A stretch of 64,000 nt of DNA from Myxococcaceae bacterium (lineage in GTDB: Bacteria; Myxococcota; Myxococcia; Myxococcales; Myxococcaceae). The notes under the pieces are model-generated. The model searched no databases, was not told where the DNA came from, and saw nothing but the letters and a program-made list of their open reading frames with translations. The stretch's first letter is position 1; each line of letters opens with the position of its first letter. Shown piece after piece: positions 1-10,104 of the stretch. The stretch is taken from positions 248,001-312,000 of the forward strand of contig JAEUJQ010000050.1 in NCBI GenBank assembly GCA_016793095.1, given 5' to 3'. Made by a program: the position numbers and the translations under genes.

Positions 1-121
1 CCCACGCGCCGACCTGCCCCGGGCAGTCCCACGAGCCGTCTGGGCGCTGGCTCTTCCACAAGACGCGCAGCGCGCGGTCGAGCGTGAACTGCACCTCGGA
101 GAGGTCCACCGTCGTCGTCAT
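1..121 (-). CDS. Prenyltransferase/squalene cyclase-like repeat protein, N-terminal fragment
   Basis: This is a partial gene cut by the left edge; only the first 40 codons are visible, read leftward from an ATG at 119-121. An AGGGGG ribosome binding site lies about 10 bases upstream. The fragment contains LWKSQRPDGSWD, which resembles the QW repeat (QxxDGSW) of squalene-hopene cyclases and related terpene cyclase or prenyltransferase repeat proteins. It starts 25 bp after the stop of the DUF2378 gene on the same strand, so the two may be co-transcribed. The catalytic part lies outside the window, so family membership rests on one motif. Confidence 0.55.
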   Translation of the reverse strand, partial: MTTTVDLSEVQFTLDRALRVLWKSQRPDGSWDCPGQVGAW

Positions 122-146
122 GTGCTGGATTCCCCCTGCTGCGTCG

Positions 147-701
147 TCACTTCTTCGACTGCGTTGACTTGAGCTCGTACAGGCAGCCCGCTCCGTCACG
201 CTGCTTGATGCGCATCTCGTTCACCCAGCCGGGCAGCACCTCGGCGCCTGCTTCCACCATGCCGGCGTAGAAGCCGGGCACTCCAGAGACGTCGCTGATC
301 CACAGCTCGTGCGTGTGAGCGTCGACTTCAGTGAAGCGCGTCTCGATGAAGTTGGAGCCGGTGCGAAGGTTGTGAGTCATTCGCATGAGCGACCGCCGGG
401 CGCCGAACACCTTGGCGGCGGTGAACATGGCCTTACCCATGACGGTGTCGGCGAACTGCATCACTGACAGGCGTCCCAGCTTGTTGTGCTGCACGTCAGG
501 CGGCTCGCCCGGGTACAGCTCGCTCGACAGGGCGCGCACGGCCTCGGCCCACTTGTCCGCCGGGTACGCGGGCTCGAGCTTCTTGTCGTAGCTGAAGCCG
601 AGCTTCGCGAGCTTCTCGACGGTGGCGGCGCTGACACGGCCTCGCGTCGCCTTGAGCAGGGACTCGACGGCGTTGCCGAAGATGAGGCGCTCCACTGCCA
701 T
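147..701 (-). CDS. DUF2378 (TIGR02265) family protein
   Basis: A 184-residue soluble protein without signal peptide or membrane segment. Its layout matches the DUF2378/TIGR02265 paralogous family, described from Myxococcales, with the typical opening MAVERLIFGNAVESLL, a central segment around YPADKWAEAVRALS and a C-terminal half rich in beta strands (ELWISDVSGVPGFYAGMVE). No biochemical function is established for this family. Residue length is normal for it. It is divergent from the kinase gene at 850 and co-directional with the cyclase-like fragment. The call is at family level only. Confidence 0.8.
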   Translation of the reverse strand: MAVERLIFGNAVESLLKATRGRVSAATVEKLAKLGFSYDKKLEPAYPADKWAEAVRALSSELYPGEPPDVQHNKLGRLSVMQFADTVMGKAMFTAAKVFGARRSLMRMTHNLRTGSNFIETRFTEVDAHTHELWISDVSGVPGFYAGMVEAGAEVLPGWVNEMRIKQRDGAGCLYELKSTQSKK

Positions 702-849
702 TCGGCGCGCGAGCGTAGGAGAAACCAGAGGCGGCGGTCACCGTGAAAGCACTCCGCTGACCGCCCGGTGACGGAGCGACACACACCGCCGCCCACTTCG
801 GCCGCGGCGCGCACGTGCGCTACGGTGCGCAGCACGAGGGGAGGCTGCG

Positions 850-1920
<1,071 letters not shown>

Positions 1921-2027
1921 GCAGTGATGACGTCCCAGCTCCAGCCCGAGTCGTCGGAGCGCCGGGACGCTGGAGCACGTCACGCCGGCACGCCTCGGCG
2001 GAGAAGCGGTGGGGTGCGGTCATGGCG

Positions 2028-2936
2028 TCACCCCGGAAACCAGGCCCGCAGCGCCTCGGCGAAGGGGCCGGCGAGGGTCGCGCACTTCTCGTCGCTGATG
2101 CGCTGCTGGGCGAACGGGTCCCACGGGTCGGCGAGGAGGTCGCGCCGCACCTCGACGCACAGCACCCGCCCGGGCCAGCGCAGCACGTGGCCATGCGCGA
2201 GGGTGGACGGGTGCATCGGGTAGCTCTCGCCGTCGGCGAGCGGCACCTTCACCGCCGCGAGCGCGCCCTTCAACCGCTCCACCACCTTCGTCGGCGCCAG
2301 CGGCTGCCCTTCGAGGGTCTTGTGAATGACGTCGACCTCGGGGCGCATGGGCCAGGTGGGCTCCTTCTCGGGGGTGTAGGCGGCGCGCAGGGACTTCACG
2401 ATGTCGAGGTCGACCTCGACGCCGACGGTGCGGGGCGCGTACGTGTGCAGGAGCAGCATCGCGCCTCCCTTCGGCATCACCTCGGCCACCGCGTCGTCCA
2501 CCGCCTGCACGTACGCCCGGTAGCGCGAGAGCAGCAGCTCGCGGTCGGCGTCGCTCGTCACCCAGGGCATGAGCCCGGGCGTCACCTTGCCGGCCTTGAA
2601 CTCCTCGGGCTTCGCGTCGATGCGGCGGTTGCAGTCGATGAAGGTGCGGGGAATGCGGCAGCGCAGAATCGCGACTGACTTCGTCGGCTCCAGCGACACG
2701 AAGCGCTGCGCGAGGGCGACCGCGAGCTCTGGCGCGCCGGAGTCGGTGTTGACGTGGAAGAAGTCCACCAGGCCCTCCGGCAGCCGGCTCGTGAGCGCTG
2801 CCTCGACGCTGGTGAAGTCGGTGGTGCGCGTGGCGCCGTGGGGAATCTCGATGAGCACGTCTGGCGTCGGACCTGACGCACTGCCGTTGATGCGCAGCAC
2901 GTCGATGACGCCTTCCTTCGTCTGGGGAGCAGGCAT
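2028..2936 (-). CDS. N-formylglutamate amidohydrolase family protein
   Basis: A 302-residue protein of the N-formylglutamate amidohydrolase (FGase) superfamily, zinc enzymes that hydrolyse N-formyl-glutamate in histidine breakdown or related amides. Family-type motifs are IEIPHGATR (about residues 29-37), VNTDSGAPELA and CRIPRTFIDCNRR. No histidine-utilisation genes are nearby, so the physiological substrate is uncertain. There is no signal peptide. Its ATG has no strong ribosome binding site, and the frame stays open upstream into the tandem repeat, so the start is not fully certain. It ends 107 bp from the convergent kinase gene. Confidence 0.75.
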   Translation of the reverse strand: MPAPQTKEGVIDVLRINGSASGPTPDVLIEIPHGATRTTDFTSVEAALTSRLPEGLVDFFHVNTDSGAPELAVALAQRFVSLEPTKSVAILRCRIPRTFIDCNRRIDAKPEEFKAGKVTPGLMPWVTSDADRELLLSRYRAYVQAVDDAVAEVMPKGGAMLLLHTYAPRTVGVEVDLDIVKSLRAAYTPEKEPTWPMRPEVDVIHKTLEGQPLAPTKVVERLKGALAAVKVPLADGESYPMHPSTLAHGHVLRWPGRVLCVEVRRDLLADPWDPFAQQRISDEKCATLAGPFAEALRAWFPG

Positions 2937-2970
2937 GCGCGCGACTCTTGCACGGGACTGATCCCGGCGG

Positions 2971-3275
2971 GCGCGGCGTCGTTCAGCGCGGCGTCGTTCA
3001 GCGCGGCGTCGTTCAGCGCGGCGTCATCCTGCGCGGCGTCGTTGGCGCGGCGTCGTTCTGCGCGGCGTCGTTCAGCGCGGCGTCGTTCTGCGCGGCGTCG
3101 TTCTGCGCGGCGTCGTTCTGCGCGGCGTCGTTCAGCGCGGCGTCGTTCAGCGCGGTGTCGTTCTGCGCGGCGTCGATCAGCGCGGCGTCGTTCAGCCCGG
3201 TGTCGTTCTGCGCGGCGTCGTTCAGCTCGGCGTCGTTCAGCCCGGCGTCGTTCAGCTCAGCGTCGTTCAGACCGG
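2971..3275. repeat. 15-bp tandem repeat (about 20 units) in intergenic space
   Basis: About 20 head-to-tail copies of GCGCGGCGTCGTTCA, with variants mainly at the last bases (TTCAG, TTCTG, TTCAGC), fill most of 2937-3367 between two divergent genes. Because the unit is a multiple of three, several frames on both strands stay open: AASFx on one strand and NDAAL/NDAAQ on the other, both of which look like pentapeptide repeats. Near 3037 a unit is one base short, which shifts the frame. No credible start or ribosome binding site precedes it, so I treat it as a minisatellite or a decayed pentapeptide-repeat gene rather than an active CDS. Confidence 0.85.
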
Positions 3276-3367
3276 CGCCCAGTCGGCCCTGCTCGGACGA
3301 GGAGCTGCTCGTTCACCCGGCCCTCTCGCTGGTGGCGTAGCGACAGTGGGCGCGATAGCCCTGCACC

Positions 3368-4402
3368 ATGGACCTGCTCAACGACCTGCTTGGCTTCACC
3401 GCGCGCAGCTTCGTCGTCTTCCTCACCGTGGCGGCATCGACGGCGGTGGTGGTGGCGCTCATCCGCCGGGCGCGGGGCGGCTTCACGACGAAGAGCGGGT
3501 GGCTCGAGGTGAAGCACCTCAACGAACGCTTCGACAACCTGCGCGACGGCCTGCAGGCCGGCATGGCGAAGGGGCGCGCGGCGTACAAGGCGCTGCGCAA
3601 GCAGCAGAAGGAGCTCGCGAAGGCCGCCCAGACGCTGTCGACGACGAAGCCGAGCGTCTACGTGGTGGACTTCGACGGCGACGTGCTGGCGACGGCGACG
3701 GCGAGCCTGCGCGAAGAGGTGACGGCCATCACCAGCGTGGCCAAGCCGGACGACGAGGTGGTGGTGCGCCTCGAGAGCGGCGGCGGCGCCGTGCCGCACT
3801 ACGGCCTGGCGGCGGCACAGCTCGGGCGCCTCAAGGACAAGAAGGTCAAGGTGACGGTGTGCATCGACCGCGTCGCGGCGAGCGGTGGTTACATGATGGC
3901 GTGCGTCGCCGACACGGTCGCGGCGGCGCCCTTCAGCGTCATCGGCTCCATCGGCGTGGTGGCGCAGGTGCCCAACGTGCACCGCTTCCTCAAGCGGCAC
4001 GACGTGGACGTGGAAGAGATGACGGCGGGCGAGTTCAAACGCACCGTGAGCCTCTTCGGCGAAGTGACCGAGAAGGGAAAAGCGAAGCTGCAGGAACAGC
4101 TCGAAGAGACGCACGCGCTCTTCAAGGCGTTCGTGAAGCAGCACCGCGGCGCGCTCGAGGTCGACAGGGTCTCGACGGGCGAGTACTGGCTCGGCACGCG
4201 CGCGAAGGAGCTCGGCCTGGTGGACGTGCTGACGACGAGCGACGACTACCTGACCGCCCGCGCGAAGACCGCGAACGTGTTCTGGGTGCACTTCCACCCG
4301 GCCAACAGTTGGCGCGAGCGCCTGATGGCCGGGGCCGCCGAGCTGTCCGAGCGGTTGGTCCTGCGACTCTGGAGTCGCGCGCAGCACCTGCGGCTGCAGT
4401 GA
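3368..4402 (+). CDS. sohB: SohB-like inner-membrane protease (peptidase family S49)
   Basis: A 344-residue S49 serine protease. A membrane anchor spans about residues 13-33, followed by a basic, coiled region and the protease fold. The nucleophile serine is S172 in AASGGYMMA and the general-base lysine is K224 in GEFKRTVSLFGE; their 52-residue spacing is that of the Ser/Lys dyad in SohB. The substrate-binding Gly-rich strand ESGGGAVPHYG is also present. Length fits SohB, not the double-domain SppA. Family members degrade signal peptides or membrane-protein fragments. It stands alone, after the 15-bp repeat block. Confidence 0.88.
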   Translation: MDLLNDLLGFTARSFVVFLTVAASTAVVVALIRRARGGFTTKSGWLEVKHLNERFDNLRDGLQAGMAKGRAAYKALRKQQKELAKAAQTLSTTKPSVYVVDFDGDVLATATASLREEVTAITSVAKPDDEVVVRLESGGGAVPHYGLAAAQLGRLKDKKVKVTVCIDRVAASGGYMMACVADTVAAAPFSVIGSIGVVAQVPNVHRFLKRHDVDVEEMTAGEFKRTVSLFGEVTEKGKAKLQEQLEETHALFKAFVKQHRGALEVDRVSTGEYWLGTRAKELGLVDVLTTSDDYLTARAKTANVFWVHFHPANSWRERLMAGAAELSERLVLRLWSRAQHLRLQ

Positions 4403-4416
4403 GCGCACGAAATGAA

Positions 4417-4446
4417 GATGCCGCCCCAGTCACCCGGGACGGCATC
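4417..4446. terminator. Possible hairpin terminator between convergent genes
   Basis: GATGCCG at 4417-4423 and CGGCATC at 4440-4446 form a perfect 7-bp stem with a 16-base loop, placed between the stop of the SohB gene and the stop of the convergent pilin gene. No T-run follows on either strand, so it could be a bidirectional weak terminator or chance. Confidence 0.35.
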
Positions 4447-4470
4447 GGTGCTCGAAGCCGAGCGTGAGGC

Positions 4471-4740
4471 TCAGTAGTTCGAGTTGTTCTTCTCGCCGAA
4501 CGTCGACAGCGTCTTCTTGGTGTCGACGCCAGCGGCCTTGAACGTCTTGGTGGCCGGGGTCACCGACTCTTCACCGGCGAGCGCGTCGGCCGAGGCGCCG
4601 AACAGTTTGCGAATGTTGTCGCCGAAGAGGGTGATGACGCCGATAGCGGCGATGGCGATGAGCGCGACGATGATGATGTACTCGGTCATGCCCTGACCGC
4701 GGGCTTTCTTCATCATCTGCTTCTTGTTCAGCTTCTTCAT
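4471..4740 (-). CDS. Flp-family type IVb pilin
   Basis: An 89-residue protein with the layout of a Flp/Fap major pilin subunit. A basic leader (MKKLNKKQMMKKARG) is followed by the prepilin-peptidase site G/QGMTEY and the hydrophobic stretch IIIVALIAIAAIGVITLF, which would form the pilus core helix after cleavage. The C-terminal 45 residues are polar. A GAGGAG ribosome binding site lies 8 bases before the ATG. No tad/cpa assembly genes occur in the window, so secretion must use machinery encoded elsewhere. The family assignment is strong; whether it builds adhesive Flp pili is inference. Confidence 0.87.
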   Translation of the reverse strand: MKKLNKKQMMKKARGQGMTEYIIIVALIAIAAIGVITLFGDNIRKLFGASADALAGEESVTPATKTFKAAGVDTKKTLSTFGEKNNSNY

Positions 4741-4939
4741 GTGGTGCTCCTCGGTCAGGCGCCGCTGGATGCGGTGCGTTCGGTTCGTGAGGAAGTATCG
4801 GCGGTGGCGCTGATCACGACCATCGGTCAGCAGGAGGATGCCTCCTCCCTGTGGGCGGCCGCACTACACCGAATGAATAGCGCTGGTTATGTGGCCGTCT
4901 GTGCGGTCGTTGCGTCGTCGTGAAAGAACCGGAGGTCCC

Positions 4940-6166
4940 ATGCGGCTTCAGCTCCTCGTCCTCTTCGCCTCGCTCTTCGGCTCGGCCTGCGTCATTCGCA
5001 ACCACTGCACACCGAACAACTGCAATGGCTGCTGCGACACGACGGGCATGTGCCTCGACGGAAACACCGCCGACGCCTGCGGGGCTCGCGGCGGCGCGTG
5101 TCAGGCGTGCATGGGCGCGACGTGTTCGGCAGGCGTGTGTCTCGGCGCCGGGACAGGCGCGGGTGGCGGGCTGGCGGGCGGAGCCAGCGGCGGTGGCACG
5201 GCGGGCGGCGCCTCAGGTGGTGGCGTGGCCGGGCCGACCTTCTCCGTCATCCTGCTGTGGAACTTCGCCGGGCAGACCTGCGCGCAGGCGGCCGTCTCGA
5301 ACGTGGTGGTGAACCTCGCGAACACCCCGGTGAGGAACCAGACGTTCCGCTGCAACACCTCGGGCACTGACGGCGTGGTGGTGCAGGGCATCGCCGCAGG
5401 CACCTACACCGCCACCCTGGAGGGACGCGACGCGACCAACACCCTGCGCTTCCGAGGCACCACCCAGGTGCGCGTCATCGACCAGGACGTCTCGGCCCAG
5501 GTCCGCCTCGAGCGCGTCTCGGCAGGGCCTGGAGAGCTGGTGGTGAAGTGGACCTTCCCGCCGCTGGCCACCTCCAACTCGCCGACGTGCACACAGGCGG
5601 GCATCTCGACGGTGTCCGTGGCAGTGAACGGTGGGACTGCGCGCGAGGTGAGCTGCTCGACTGGTGAGGGCTCGGGTGCCGGCGTGCGCTTCACCAACGT
5701 GTCGGGCGCCGTGACGCTCGATGTCGCCGCCGCCGACTCGAACGGCTTCGTCTACTTCCGCAAGCGTGAGCAGGTGATGGTGGCGGGCCCCACGCCCTTC
5801 ACCGCAGCCCTCGACTGGGACGTCGGCTCGTTGCCCGTGCGCTGGGAGTTCCGCGATGGCGTGGTGCAGACGTGCGCACAAGCGGGCGTGACGTCCATCT
5901 ACCTCAACCTGCGCACCACCGTCGGCCAGCCCACGCTGCTGTACCCGAACGCCGGCGCCGAGGTGCCGTGCACCGACGCCATGACGGGCCAGGCCACCGT
6001 CTTTCCGTACCTGCCGCAGGGCACCTTCGACGTCTTCTTCCAGGCCGTGGGCACCGGCGGGAAGCTCTACAAGACGAACCAGGCGATGCCTCCGCAGGTG
6101 ACCGTGCGCGCAGGGCAGTTCCCCGGGCTCACCGCGCAGACGCCGACGTACACGCTCACGCCGTAG
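4940..6166 (+). CDS. Cys-rich lipoprotein with Gly-rich linker
   Basis: A 408-residue exported lipoprotein. I chose the ATG at 4940 because GGAGG sits just upstream and it opens directly into the signal MRLQLLVLFASLFGSAC, where the Cys is the lipidation site. A Cys-rich stretch (about 10 cysteines in 70 residues, CNGCCDTTGMC) follows, then a Gly/Ser/Ala linker. The rest contains three related ~100-residue segments, each with a TCxQAGV/AxVxxVxxN pattern, suggesting repeated beta-sandwich domains. No known function is recognised. Its stop overlaps the stop of the convergent antiporter gene by 11 bp. Confidence 0.8.
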   Translation: MRLQLLVLFASLFGSACVIRNHCTPNNCNGCCDTTGMCLDGNTADACGARGGACQACMGATCSAGVCLGAGTGAGGGLAGGASGGGTAGGASGGGVAGPTFSVILLWNFAGQTCAQAAVSNVVVNLANTPVRNQTFRCNTSGTDGVVVQGIAAGTYTATLEGRDATNTLRFRGTTQVRVIDQDVSAQVRLERVSAGPGELVVKWTFPPLATSNSPTCTQAGISTVSVAVNGGTAREVSCSTGEGSGAGVRFTNVSGAVTLDVAAADSNGFVYFRKREQVMVAGPTPFTAALDWDVGSLPVRWEFRDGVVQTCAQAGVTSIYLNLRTTVGQPTLLYPNAGAEVPCTDAMTGQATVFPYLPQGTFDVFFQAVGTGGKLYKTNQAMPPQVTVRAGQFPGLTAQTPTYTLTP

Positions 6167-7526
6167 GCCCGACGGGCTTCCTCCGCGCGCCCCGCTCGAG
6201 GCTCCACTTCAGCACCGGCGGCGTCACCATGGTGGTGACGATGACCATCACCACGACCGCCGAGAAGACGTTCGGGTCCACCACCTTCTGGCCCTGCACC
6301 GACAGGCTGGCGCCGATGCTCGCGAAGATGAGGCCGACCTCGCCGCGCGGCACCATGCCGATGCCGATGCTCAGGCGGTCGAGGCCCTTGCCCAGCGCCC
6401 CGAGCCCCGCCACCAGCTTGCCGAGAATGGCCACCACCACGAGCGCGCCCGCGAGGCCCAGCACGCCCGGCGCCGCGAAGGCCCGCACGTCGGTGCGCAT
6501 GCCCATCAGCACGAAGAAGACGGGCACGAGGAAGTACGAGATGGGGTGGATCAGCTCCTCGAGGGTGTGCTGCTCCTTGTCCTTGAGGTCCTGGTAGTGC
6601 ACGTCCTCGAGGATGAGGCCGGCCGCGAAGGCGCCGACGATGGGCGCGAGGCCGATGAGGTCTGACAGCCAGGCGAGCAGGAAACAGAAGCCCAGCCCAA
6701 AGGCGAGCAGCACCATGCGCGCCTTGAGCTGTGAGGCCACGGTGAACATGCGCGGCGACAGCCAGCGGCCGATGAGGAGCGAGCCGACGAGGAACGCGAT
6801 GGCCTTGAGCAGCGTCAGCGCGATGTCGCTGACGGCGAGCGTGGTGCCGGCGTTCGCCGCGCCGATGACGCCCGTCACCACGGCGAGGATGACGAGGCCC
6901 ATCACGTCGTCGATGACGGCAGCGCCCAGCACGATGCGCGCCTCGGGCAGCTGGCTCTTCTCGAGGTCCTTCAAGACACGGGCGGTGATGCCGACACTGG
7001 TGGCCGTCAGTGTCGCGCCGATGAAGATGTGCACGTACACGCTGCCCGACGGCAGCAACCACGACGACACCAGCCAGCCGAGCCCGAAGGGCGTCACGAC
7101 GCCCAGCGTCGCCACCAGCAGCGCCGACAGGCCGACCTTCATCATCTGGCCCACGGTGGACTCGAGGCCGACCTCGAAGAGCAGGATGATGACGCCGATG
7201 CGCGCCAGCATGTCGAGGTGCACGTCCGTCGACAGCGCGCTGAAGTAGCGCAGCGGCCCGCCCCCGAGGGCCTCGAAGGCGAGCGACAGGTTGCCGAGGA
7301 TGACGCCGACGATGAGCTCGCCGAGGACGGCGGGCTGACCGAGGCGCTGTGCGAGGTCGCCACCCACCTTCGCCAGCACGAGGATGATGGCCATCGCCAG
7401 CACGACGGGCGCGGCCGGGTCCGAGTGGCCTCCGCCTTCGGAGGCGAGAGAGGGCATCACGGCGGCGCCCACCGCGAGGCCAGCCAGGCGAGCGAACGTC
7501 TTCGGGCGAACCGGGGCAGCGCGCAT
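6156..7526 (-). CDS. Cation:proton antiporter, CPA2 family
   Basis: A 456-residue integral membrane protein with about 12 helices, of the KefB/NapA-type monovalent cation:proton antiporter-2 family. The N-terminal helix carries LGELIVGVILGN, and the transport motif VIDDVMGLVILA has the paired aspartates typical of electrogenic Na+/H+ exchange in this family. There is no C-terminal TrkA-N domain, so it is not a full Kef potassium efflux protein. I use the ATG at 7526 because the longer frame would run into the HDOD gene. Ion selectivity is inferred from the DD motif only. Confidence 0.88.
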   Translation of the reverse strand: MRAAPVRPKTFARLAGLAVGAAVMPSLASEGGGHSDPAAPVVLAMAIILVLAKVGGDLAQRLGQPAVLGELIVGVILGNLSLAFEALGGGPLRYFSALSTDVHLDMLARIGVIILLFEVGLESTVGQMMKVGLSALLVATLGVVTPFGLGWLVSSWLLPSGSVYVHIFIGATLTATSVGITARVLKDLEKSQLPEARIVLGAAVIDDVMGLVILAVVTGVIGAANAGTTLAVSDIALTLLKAIAFLVGSLLIGRWLSPRMFTVASQLKARMVLLAFGLGFCFLLAWLSDLIGLAPIVGAFAAGLILEDVHYQDLKDKEQHTLEELIHPISYFLVPVFFVLMGMRTDVRAFAAPGVLGLAGALVVVAILGKLVAGLGALGKGLDRLSIGIGMVPRGEVGLIFASIGASLSVQGQKVVDPNVFSAVVVMVIVTTMVTPPVLKWSLERGARRKPVGPTA

Positions 7527-7573
7527 GAGCGCGTGTCTCGCGACCCCGGGGGGACGAGTCAACCGAATCCGCC

Positions 7574-8479
7574 TCAGCGAGCGAGCCCGAGGTCGGTGAA
7601 GAGCGCCTGGGCGTGGCTGAGCGCCGCCCACACGTGCGCGCCCAGGCCCGGGCGCCGCGGGTACCACGGCGGCAACACCGGGTGGAGCGCCTCGTCGCGC
7701 GCTTCCGGAGCGAACGACGAGAACCGGGCTGGCATCGAAGCTGGCGCGCGGGACGAGAACACGGCGAGGTCAGCGGCCTGCACCAGCCTGCCAACGAGCC
7801 CTGCGCTTCCCCCGAGGCGTGCCTCGATGTCCTTCGCGTGGTGTTGCTGCACGAAGGTGGTGAACGGCGCCGGCAGCCCCCAGCGGGCACAGGCCTGCGC
7901 ACCCACGTCCGCGTGGTCGAGGCCGCAGAGGGCACGCTCCCGGGCGAGCAGCTCGTCGAAGTCGGTCACCAGCGCCTCGTCGGCCTCCTCGATGACCTCG
8001 GGGACGACCTGGAACATGATGAAGCGGCCGACGTCGTGGAGCAGCCCGCACAGGTAGGCGTTCTCGGGGTCGAGCTGGCGCTCGGCGTGGGCGGACAGCA
8101 CCCTGCTCAGGGCGGCGACCTCGAAGGCGTGCATCCACAGGCCCCGCTCGGCGTCGGTGCCTGGTGTGAAGAGGTGCACCACCGACATGGTGAGGATGAG
8201 GCTCACCGATTCCTTCGCGCCGAGGCGCACCACCGCGTCCTTCAGCCTGGTGATGGGCGACACGCCGCGGGTCACCACCGAGTTGGCGGCGGCGACCACC
8301 CGCACGGCGTAGTTCGGCTCGGTCTCGAGCAGCGCCACCAGCTCGTCGAAGAAGGTGGTGGCGTTCGAGTCGAGCGCCATCACGCGGGTGACGACGTGGG
8401 GCAACACCGGCAGGGAGTTCACGCGGCGAATCAACCGCTCCCGTGCTTCGACGCTCGCGCTCTTCTGGCTGTCCGTCAC
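7574..8479 (-). CDS. HDOD domain signalling protein
   Basis: A protein of about 301 residues consisting almost entirely of an HDOD domain, a catalytically dead relative of HD phosphohydrolases used as a regulatory or scaffold module. The domain opens at LPVLPHVVTRVMAL and includes LKDAVVRLGAKES and the HD-like GLLHDVGRF. No output or input domain is attached. Two GTG starts are possible (8518 and 8479); I favour 8479 because AAGGGGG lies upstream. HDOD proteins often act in motility or cyclic-di-GMP pathways, but the partner is unknown. It lies 47 bp upstream of the antiporter gene on the same strand. Confidence 0.85.
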   Translation of the reverse strand: MTDSQKSASVEARERLIRRVNSLPVLPHVVTRVMALDSNATTFFDELVALLETEPNYAVRVVAAANSVVTRGVSPITRLKDAVVRLGAKESVSLILTMSVVHLFTPGTDAERGLWMHAFEVAALSRVLSAHAERQLDPENAYLCGLLHDVGRFIMFQVVPEVIEEADEALVTDFDELLARERALCGLDHADVGAQACARWGLPAPFTTFVQQHHAKDIEARLGGSAGLVGRLVQAADLAVFSSRAPASMPARFSSFAPEARDEALHPVLPPWYPRRPGLGAHVWAALSHAQALFTDLGLAR

Positions 8480-8548
8480 CGGTCGCCCGCCCCCTTGGAG
8501 ACTCGAATCCTCCAGCACAACGGCAGCGACGGCAAGGCTGCCGGGAGC

Positions 8549-9913
8549 TCAGCGGCCGATTGCCTCGAAGCGGCCTCCAGGTGCGCGCAGGCCGTCATGC
8601 CTCGACCAGGCCAGGCGCCCGCCCACGAACGTCTGGTGGACGACCCCGCGAAGCGTCCGCCCGGCATAGGGCGTCAGCTTGTGGCGGTGCCGCACCTCGG
8701 CGGCCTTCACCTCGAAGGTCGCGGTGTCGTCCCACACGACGAGGTCCGCGTCGAAGCCCGGCGCGAGCTGCCCCTTGCGAGACGCCAGCCCCGCGAGCGC
8801 GGCGGGCGTCTGCGTGTTCCACCGGACCATCTGCTCGAGCGGGAGGCCTCGAGCGGTCGCGAGCGTCCACAGCACCGACAGCCCGAGCTGCAGGCCCGCG
8901 ATGCCGCCCCACGCGCCGAGGAAGTCGCCTGTCTCGGGCTTCTTGAGCGCCGGCGTGCACGGCGAGTGGTCGGACACCACCATGCCGATGACGCCCTGCT
9001 CGAGGCCCTTCCAGAGCAGCTCGCGGTTCGACGCCTCACGAATCGGCGGCGCGCACTTGAAGTGGGTGGCCCCATCGCCGATCTCCTCTGCCGTGAAGGC
9101 GAGGTAGTGCAGGCAGGTCTCCGCGGTGATGGGCAGCCCTTCTGCCTGCGCCGCGGCGAGCAGCGGAATCGCCGACGCGCTCGAGAGATGCACGATGTGC
9201 GCGCGACAGCGGTGCTGGCGGACCAGCTCGATGATCATCGCCACGGCCTCGTCTTCGGCAGCCCGCGGGCGGGACCGCAGGTACGTCTCGTAGCGGCGCG
9301 GGTCGAGGCCCCGCACGTCGAGCTCAGCGCGCTCGAGCGGCCCTGGCGCCTCGGCGTGCACCAGCAGCACCCGGTCGAGGTCGCGCAGCACCGGCATGGC
9401 CGCGTCGAGGTCGGCGCGCGTCGACATGGGGAACTCATCGACGCCGGAGTGACAGGTGAAGCACTTGCACCCTGGAACGCCGAACCGCTGGAGGCCGGGC
9501 AGGTCCTTCGTGTTCCCCGGCACGACCCCACCCCAGAAGGCGACGTTCACGTGCAGTTGGTCGGCGAGCGCCTCGAGCTTGCGCTCGGCCGCGTCGGCGC
9601 TGGTGGTGGGTGGAATCGAGTTGAGGGGCATGTCCACCACGGTGGTGATGCCGCCGGCGGCCGCAGCCTCCGTCGCGGTGCGGAAGCCTTCCCACTCGGT
9701 GCGCCCGGGCTCGTTGATGTGTACGTGGGAGTCCACGAGGCCCGGCGTCACCAGCAGGTCGTTCGCGTCGATGCGCGTCGCGCTCGCGGGGGCAGCGGCG
9801 TCGAACGCGGTCACCGCGGTGATGCGGCCGTTGGCGACGTGCAGCGCCGCGGGGCCCACGCCGGTCGGCAGCAGCACGCGCCGGCCGCGGATGATCAACT
9901 CGGGGGTGGACAT
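8549..9913 (-). CDS. allB: Allantoinase (cyclic amidohydrolase)
   Basis: A 454-residue member of the dihydroorotase-like amidohydrolases, most similar to allantoinase, which opens allantoin to allantoate in purine breakdown. Metal-binding and catalytic motifs are present: PGLVDSHVHINEPGRTEWEG, the carbamylated-lysine region GCKCFTCHSGVDEF, VHAEA, HIVHLSS and SDHSPC. The segments GVDEFP and WGGIAGLQLGLSVLWT point to allantoinase rather than dihydroorotase or hydantoinase. No other purine catabolism genes are near. The start at 9913 is preferred over one nine codons upstream; neither has a strong ribosome binding site. Confidence 0.85.
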   Translation of the reverse strand: MSTPELIIRGRRVLLPTGVGPAALHVANGRITAVTAFDAAAPASATRIDANDLLVTPGLVDSHVHINEPGRTEWEGFRTATEAAAAGGITTVVDMPLNSIPPTTSADAAERKLEALADQLHVNVAFWGGVVPGNTKDLPGLQRFGVPGCKCFTCHSGVDEFPMSTRADLDAAMPVLRDLDRVLLVHAEAPGPLERAELDVRGLDPRRYETYLRSRPRAAEDEAVAMIIELVRQHRCRAHIVHLSSASAIPLLAAAQAEGLPITAETCLHYLAFTAEEIGDGATHFKCAPPIREASNRELLWKGLEQGVIGMVVSDHSPCTPALKKPETGDFLGAWGGIAGLQLGLSVLWTLATARGLPLEQMVRWNTQTPAALAGLASRKGQLAPGFDADLVVWDDTATFEVKAAEVRHRHKLTPYAGRTLRGVVHQTFVGGRLAWSRHDGLRAPGGRFEAIGR

Positions 9914-10104
9914 GCGGCCATCAAAGCCGAAGCGCGGCACGCGAGCACGGACTGCCGCGCGTCCCAGACCGCGGCGGAGAAGCCCGTCGGCCCTTCGAGC
10001 GCAGCGGCGACACGCGTTCCTGCCGCCCTGGAAGCGCGGGCTGGTGGACCGCAGCCGGCGCTCCAGATTGAGGCTGGCCTTTCCCTTCTGGTACGTGCCG
10101 CACC

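Noticed and set aside
2971-3275. CRISPR array
   Set aside because: Units are 15 bp head to tail with no spacers, and no cas genes are present.
3042-3512. ARRRS repeat protein from the 15-bp repeat
   Set aside because: Third frame of the repeat; composition implausible and runs into the SohB gene start.
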